Shown in pieces: positions 58,845-64,000 of a stretch of 64,000 nt of DNA (its first letter is position 1; the number at the start of each line of letters is the position of its first letter). Source of the stretch: Humulus lupulus (Eukaryota > Streptophyta > Magnoliopsida > Rosales > Cannabaceae); NCBI RefSeq assembly GCF_963169125.1, contig NC_084801.1, forward strand, positions 75,891,696 to 75,955,695. Reading direction: 5' to 3'. Below the pieces are notes generated by a model. The model worked only from the letters and a program-made list of their open reading frames with translations. It had not been told where the DNA came from and ran no database searches. Both the position numbers and the translations under genes were made by a program.

Positions 58845-59035
58845 CCTGCTCGTGGTATATGACGTCGCATATAAGACCACAGTGGGGGCTTTTAGACTTC
58901 CCCATAAACTCTTCGCATTCCACTCTTTATGCAGGCGTTTGATACGTGGAACGTTGTGGGTGGTGACAGTACGTCTTATGAGAACCACATTTAATGGCCT
59001 AGCCTATGCCCAGCCGTCGTTTCGTATTTCGAGTG
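58845..59035 (+). promoter_or_regulatory. Residual antisense-gene promoter region, element E
   Basis: Similar to 57451-57620 of element F (GTGGGGGCTTTTAGACTTC compared with GTGGGGACTTTTAAACTTC). The TATA box, leader and first exons expected next are absent. Near 59035 the sequence jumps into a later exon of the antisense gene, which implies a large internal deletion. Confidence 0.6.
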
Positions 59036-59798
59036 GAAGGCCTCGGATGTACGCATCCCGGTCAATCCCTAGGACCTGGAGAAGATCCCGGAGGTCTTTC
59101 GTTGAATGGTGTACGAATCGGTGAGCTACGCCGTTAACCATATCTACAAGTTCACCGAGAAGGAACTCCGGACTATTGAGACGATGAGCCCGGTTGACGT
59201 CATGGACTCTTCCATGAGCATGACCCTAACGGTAAGCTGCCCTATTCTTTTAAAGCTTTTACCATCACACTTTGCCTAGTTTTTTCTGAGTCAGCTTATC
59301 TTTCATTCCTCGCAGGGTGTCGTCGCCCTTCACCGAAGCATCATCAGGGCCAGGACTCAGCTCGGTGACATGAGGACCGAGCACCAGGCCACCCTTCAGC
59401 AGGTTAAGGCGGCCAAGGATGCCCTGACGACCTGGAAGGGCGAGTTGGAGAGGGCCCAAGTCGACCTGGAGAAGACCCGTTCGAAGGTCCAGGAGCTCGA
59501 GACATCCCTTGCCACCTCGCAGGCGGACCTTGAGGCAGCGAGGACAGAAGTCCAGGCCTCCCTGGAGGAAGAGAAGGCCATCTCGGAGCAGTCCATGCAG
59601 GATCTGTTCTACCACTGTTGGCTCCATAATCCGGAGGCTGACTTCTCTTTCATGCCACCGAATTTCTGGGCATGCTTGTTGGTGAAGTTCTAAGCTTGCC
59701 TCGACAAAGAGGCGCCAGCTTCGGAGACTGGGGAAGCCCCTGGTGCGGCGGAGCAAGATGAAATGGCGACCTCCAAAGGGCCGACTGACGGAGCTTAG
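59036..59798 (+). pseudogene. 3' exons of the antisense gene of element E (coiled-coil part)
   Basis: It corresponds to the last two exons of the element D antisense gene. The first piece reads Ala-Ser-Asp-Val-Arg-Ile-Pro-Val-Asn-Pro and Met-Val-Tyr-Glu-Ser but has TAG and TGA stops (about 59069 and 59104). It ends at a donor GTAAGC (about 59232). The last exon begins after CCTCGCAG (about 59316), forms a long coiled coil (LEKTRSKVQELETSLATSQA), carries the FYHCWLHNPEADFSF motif, has one TAA near 59692, and ends at TAG 59796-59798. The gypsy-type transposon domain is deleted. Confidence 0.78.
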
Positions 59799-59919
59799 GG
59801 CGCTCTTCTCTTTTTCTCTTTATATATTTTGAAGTATTATTTTTTTTTTGTAACTTTTGCATGAGGTGTCCTTACCTCGAGACAATTTTCCTTGCGCTTT
59901 TAATTCATATGTATATTTT
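59799..59919. other. Presumed 3' UTR of the antisense gene of element E
   Basis: T-rich spacer with a run of T (about 59838-59850) between the antisense stop and the tandem array. Confidence 0.45.
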
Positions 59920-60700
59920 TTTTTGATAAACTTAGCTCGAGTTCATTTTTATCCATATCTCGAGTTCTTTAAGAAGAAACACGATCAATAAATTTAAGTT
60001 AACTTCTAAGTTTTACGACCTAGTTAAAACCAGGAACTTATTTTGAAAACTTAGTTCGGGTTAACTTTTATCCATATCTCGAGTTCATTAAGAAGAAATA
60101 CGATCAATAAATTTAAGTTAACTTCTAAGTTTTACGACCTAGTTAAAACCAGGAACTTATTTTGAAAACTTAGTTCGGGTTAACTTTTATCCATATCTTG
60201 AGTTCTTTAAGAAGAAACACGATCAATAAATTTAAGTTAACTTCCAAGTTTTTCCGACCTAGTTAAAACCAGGAACTTATTTTGAAAACTTAGTTCGGGT
60301 TAACTTTTATCCATATCTCGAGTTCTTTAAGAAGAAACACGATCAATAAATTTAAGTTAACTTCTATGTTTTTACGACCTAGTTAAAACCAGGAACTTAT
60401 TTTGAAAACTTAGTTCGGGTTAACTTTTATCCATATCTTGAGTTCTTTAAGAAGAAACACGATCAATAAATTTAAGTTAACTTCTAAGTTTTTACGACCT
60501 AGTTAAAACCAGGAACTTATTTTGAAAACTTAGTTCGGGTTAACTTTTATCCATATCTCGAGTTCTTTAAGAAGAAACACGATCAATAAATTTAAGTTAA
60601 CTTCTAAGTTTTACGACCTAGTTAAAACCAGGATAGGACTTAGTTGGCGTTAACCCTTATCCGTGTCTCGAGCTCTTTAAGAAGAGCAACGATCCATAGA
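59920..60700. repeat. Tandem array of about 119-bp units, element E
   Basis: Six to seven units have a period near 119 bp. Each contains TTAACTTTTATCCATATCTC, AAGAAGAAACACGATCAATA and CCTAGTTAAAACCAGG. The central copies are almost identical and the edges degenerate. The position is the same as the array in element D. Shared words (CTTCTAAGTTTTACGACCT on one side, TTAGAAGTTAGTTC on the other) suggest common ancestry. Confidence 0.92.
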
Positions 60701-60749
60701 TAAAAATCAACATCTAAGTCATTAAGGAGACCTGGTTATATCCAGGTAC

Positions 60750-60766
60750 CATATGCCCCCCAAGTA
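60750..60766 (-). promoter_or_regulatory. Internal polypurine-like tract, element E
   Basis: Minus-strand TTACTTGGGGGGCATAT, about 110 bases after the integrase stop in the element's own orientation, identical in core to those of A, C and D. Confidence 0.6.
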
Positions 60767-60875
60767 ACTGGGAAAGGGTCTTTCGTGGTTACTTTAAGAT
60801 TACAATTGCAAATGTGCGTAAAAAGCTGATTTTTATTAATATATAGAAAGTGGCCTTCCAGGCCTTACAATTGGA

Positions 60876-63800
60876 TCATTGATAATATTTCTTTAAGTGG
60901 ATGGCGTTCCAGGTCCGTGGTACGGTTCCTCCATCAAGTCGGGCTAACTTATAAGTTCCTTCCTTGATGATTTCGATGACCTGGTATGGTCCTTCCCAGT
61001 TCGGTCCCAAGACTCCATCCTTGGGATCTTTCCCGGCCAGGAAAACTCTCCTTAGGACCAAGTCGCCAACGTTAAAGGTGCGCCTTTTGATTTTAGAGCT
61101 GAAGTAGCGAGTGGCCTTCTGCTGATAATGGGCGAGGTGGAGTTGCGAATCCTCTTGCCTTTCATCAATTAGATCGAGGGAATGGCACAGGAGCTCATGG
61201 TTCCGATCTTGGTCATAAGACTGGACTCTATGCGTCAGAACTTCAACTTCCACGGGGAGGACTGCTTCACTCCAAAAGGTTAGGGAGAAAGGAGTATGAC
61301 CCGTAGGAGTCCGATGCGAGGTCCGGTATGCCCATAGGACCTGGGGGAGCTATTCTGGCCAGACCTCCTTTGCCTCATCTAATCTCTTCTTGAGGCTCAC
61401 CTTTAGAGTCTTCTTGACAGCCTCGACCTGGCCGTTCGCCTGAGGATAGGCCACGGAGGAGAAGCTTTTTACAATCCCGTGCCTTTCACAAAACTCGGTG
61501 AACAGGTCGCTATCGAACTAAGTGCCGTTGTCGGAGACGATTTTCTTCGGCAGACCGAATCGACAGATGATACTTTTAACCACGAAGTCGAGTACCTTCT
61601 TCGATGTTATTGTTGCCAACGGCTATGCCTCGGCCCACTTAGTGAAGTAGTCTATGGCTACCACGGCGTAACAGACTCCGCCCTTGCCAGTGGGCAGAGC
61701 GCCCACTAGGTCTATTCCCCAAACAGCAAACGGCCAAGGGGCCGAGATCATCCTCAGCTCGACTGGAGGAGCTGGGGCAACTGCAGCGAATCGCTGGCAT
61801 TTGTCGCACTTCTTCATGTATGAGATCGCGTCTTTGGACAAAGTTGGCCAGTAATAACCTTGTCTGAGAACCTTTAGGGCCAGGCTTCGCCCCCCAGTGT
61901 GGTCTCTGCAGAATCCTTCGTGAATTTCCTGCAGGATGGCCTTCGCCTCACCTGGAAGAACGCATCGGAGGAGAGGTAGGGAGTGCCCACGTCGGTACAA
62001 TAACCCATCAACTATTGTATATCTAGGGACTTGATATAGGACTCGCCGCGCGTCGTTACGTCCTTCAGGCAGCTTGCCCTCGACGAGATATTCAAGGATG
62101 GGGGTCATCCAAGTCGGTCTAGCATCAATCATCTCGACCTCTGCCCGATCTCCTTCTATACTTGGTTTTGCCAAGAATTCTATTGGCACCAACCCAAGGG
62201 TCTCCGTCTCTCCCGAGGTGGCAAGTTTGGCAAGGGCATCCGCATTGGCGTTCTGTTCTTGAGGTATCTGTTCGATTGATCCTTGCTCAAATGCGGACAG
62301 CTCGACTTTTACCTTTGCCAAATAGGCGGCCATCTTGGGTCCCCGCGCCTGATACTCGCCCAGAACCTGGTTTACCATGAGTTGGGAGTCACTAAAGCAT
62401 TGGACGGAGCTCGCCTTTAACTCATTGGCTATCCTCAACCCGGCTAACAAAGCTTCGTATTCCGCCTCGTTGTTGGAGGCCTTGAACCCGAACCTTAGCG
62501 CCGAGTGGAACCTATGTCCCTCGGGGGAGATCAGAATGATTCCGGCCCCGGAACCGTTCTCGTTGGATGAACCATCCACAAAGATCTTCCACAACGATTC
62601 AGGCGATGCGAGCTGAGATGAGCCTTTTGATGGATCCTCCTGGAATCCCGTGCACTCTGCCACGAAGTCGGCCAAGGCCTGACTTTTTATGGAAGTTCTT
62701 GGTGTATAGAAAATCTCGAACTGACTGAGTTCGACCGCCCACTTTAACAAACGTCCCGATGCTTCAGGTTTTTGCAAAACCTGCCTTAGAGGCTGATCAG
62801 TCATGACGTGTACCGAGTGGGACTGGAAGTACGGTCTGAGCTTTCGCGATGCCATGATTAGGCAGAATGCCAATTTTTCCATCAGTGGGTACTGTGATTC
62901 TGCTCCGAGGAGTCTCTTGCTGATGTAATAAACTGGCTTCTGAACTTGGCCTTACTCTCGTACTAGTACAGCGCTGGCTGCGTCCTTAGTGACGGCCAGG
63001 TAGAGGAAGAGAGACTCTCCTTCCTTGGGCTTGGATAACACAGGTGGTTTGGCCAGATGTGCCTTCAGATCGAGGAATGCGCTTTCGCACTCTACTGTCC
63101 ATTCAAACTTCTTGTTTCCCTGGAGCAGGTTGTAGAAGGGCAAACATTTATCGATTGACTTTGAAATGAACCGGTTGAGTGCTGCTACCCTTCCTGTGAG
63201 GCCTTGGATATCTTTCCTCGACCTGGGGGAAGGAAGCTCGAACAGTGACCTGATCTTGTCGGGGTTTGCCTCGATTCCTCGGGTATTAACTATGAACCCC
63301 AGGAATTTCCCGGATGCGACACCAAAAGTGCATTTCTGGGGATTTAGCCTCATGCCGTATTTCCGTAGTACTTTACAACATTCTTCTAGGTCAGAAACAT
63401 GGTCGTCGGTAGTCTTTGACTTGACGAGCATGTCATCAACATATACTTCCATGTTCTTTCCGATTTGGTCCGCGAACATTCTGTTTACTAGCCTTTGGTA
63501 GGTAGCTCCGGCGTTCTTCAGACCGAACGACATGACCTTGTAGCAATAGAAATTAGTCGGGGTCATGAAGCTAGTGTGTTCCTGATCCGCCGGATTCATC
63601 ACGATCTGGTTGTAGCCTGAGTACGCATCCATAAAGGACATGAGCTCGTGCCCCGCCGTGGCGTCCACCAGCTGGTCGATCCTTGGCAATGGAAAGCAAT
63701 CCTTGGGGCAGGCCTTATTCAGATCGGAGAAGTCAATGCAAGTCCGCCATTTCCCGTTGGGCTTCGGAACTAGCATGGGATTGGCGACCCAAATTGGAAA

Positions 63801-64000
63801 TTTGGCTTCCCGGATGAAGCCACATTTTTTGAGTTGGGCTACCTCTTCTTCTAGGGCTTCTGCTCTGGTTGTCCCTAAACGCCTTTGCTTTTGAGACTTG
63901 GCAGGAACACTTTTATCCAGATGGAGCGTGTGCATGATGACACTCGGGCTAATTCCTACCATATCCTCGTGGGACAAGGCAAATACATCTAAATTAGCCT
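60876..64000 (-). pseudogene. pol of Tat element E: RT, RNase H, archaeal-type RNase H, integrase
   Basis: On the minus strand the frame enters at the window end (Phe-Ala-Leu-Ser-His-Glu-Asp-Met-Val-Gly) and shows RT motifs (LPRIDQLVDATAGHELMSFM, VMSFGLKNAGATYQRLV, Tyr-Val-Asp-Asp-Met). RNase H follows, then the archaeal-type RNase H (VDGSSNENGSGAG, SDSQLMVNQVLGEYQ). Integrase has its zinc region (HEGFCRDH, CDKCQRF) and catalytic domain (SDNGT, GQVEAVK). Stops lie at plus 62952-62954, 61623-61625, 61518-61520 and 61350-61352; the 3' end is TAA at 60876. With only four stops it is the best preserved family II pol here. Confidence 0.92.

Larger units (their letters stand above)
58066..64000 (-). 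mobile_element. Tat element E (family II, minus strand), runs past the window end
   Basis: From its 3' end: LTR 58066-58829, polypurine tract, a shortened antisense gene, a tandem array, the internal polypurine-like tract, then integrase, RNase H and RT reading leftward from the window end. Sequence left of the LTR (GAGTA, 58061-58065) is antisense-gene promoter of element F, so E is inserted in F. The 5' LTR, gag and protease would lie beyond 64000. Confidence 0.9.

Overview
This window is plant nuclear DNA, almost certainly eudicot, made almost entirely of nested transposable elements. The evidence is several Ty3/gypsy pol regions with the dual RNase H typical of the plant Tat/Ogre lineage, a CACTA transposon carrying spliced fragments of plant genes, long TGTAAC...GTTACA LTRs with an initiator-Met primer site, and AT-rich spacers. 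I see no intact ordinary host gene, no rRNA or tRNA gene and nothing prokaryotic. The species cannot be named from the sequence alone.

Layout, left to right. Bases 1-230 are the right end of a TGTAAC...GTTACA LTR inserted in Tat element B. Element B (plus strand, family I) occupies 231-921, 19227-25024 and 26938-~28226. It is split by a CACTA transposon (922-19226) and by a solo LTR (25025-26932, target duplication GAAGA). The CACTA element contains fragments of a Raf-like kinase gene and a beta-1,3-galactosyltransferase gene, and is itself split by Tat element A (6072-17699, target duplication CATCT). A is the only structurally complete Tat element here. Element D (plus strand, family II, no LTRs) runs from ~28227 to ~37113 and holds a solo LTR at 32336-34732. 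Element C (plus strand, family I, 5' truncated) runs from ~37150 to 55760. Its 3' LTR is split by a TGTAAC-type LTR element (46442-55235, target duplication TTCTG) with similar LTRs but no intact coding capacity. After an AT-rich spacer, two family II elements lie on the minus strand: F (LTR 56679-57435) and, inserted in it, E (58066 to beyond the window end).

How the genes work together. The Tat elements encode gag, protease, reverse transcriptase, RNase H, archaeal-type RNase H and integrase on the sense strand. Between integrase and the 3' LTR they also carry an intron-containing gene on the opposite strand, with its own promoter next to the 3' LTR. Its product has an N-terminal domain resembling the Pfam 'putative gypsy type transposon' family and a coiled-coil C-terminus. 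In element A the sense genes are broken in at least three places, yet the four antisense exons splice, with canonical GT-AG borders, into one uninterrupted reading frame of about 799 codons. That gene, a conserved second polypurine tract just after integrase, and (in family II) a tandem array between the two are the most interesting structures in the window. All sense-strand genes seen here carry stops or frameshifts. Many of the stops in C and B are CAG/CAA/CGA to TAG/TAA/TGA transitions, as expected of long-silenced, methylated DNA.
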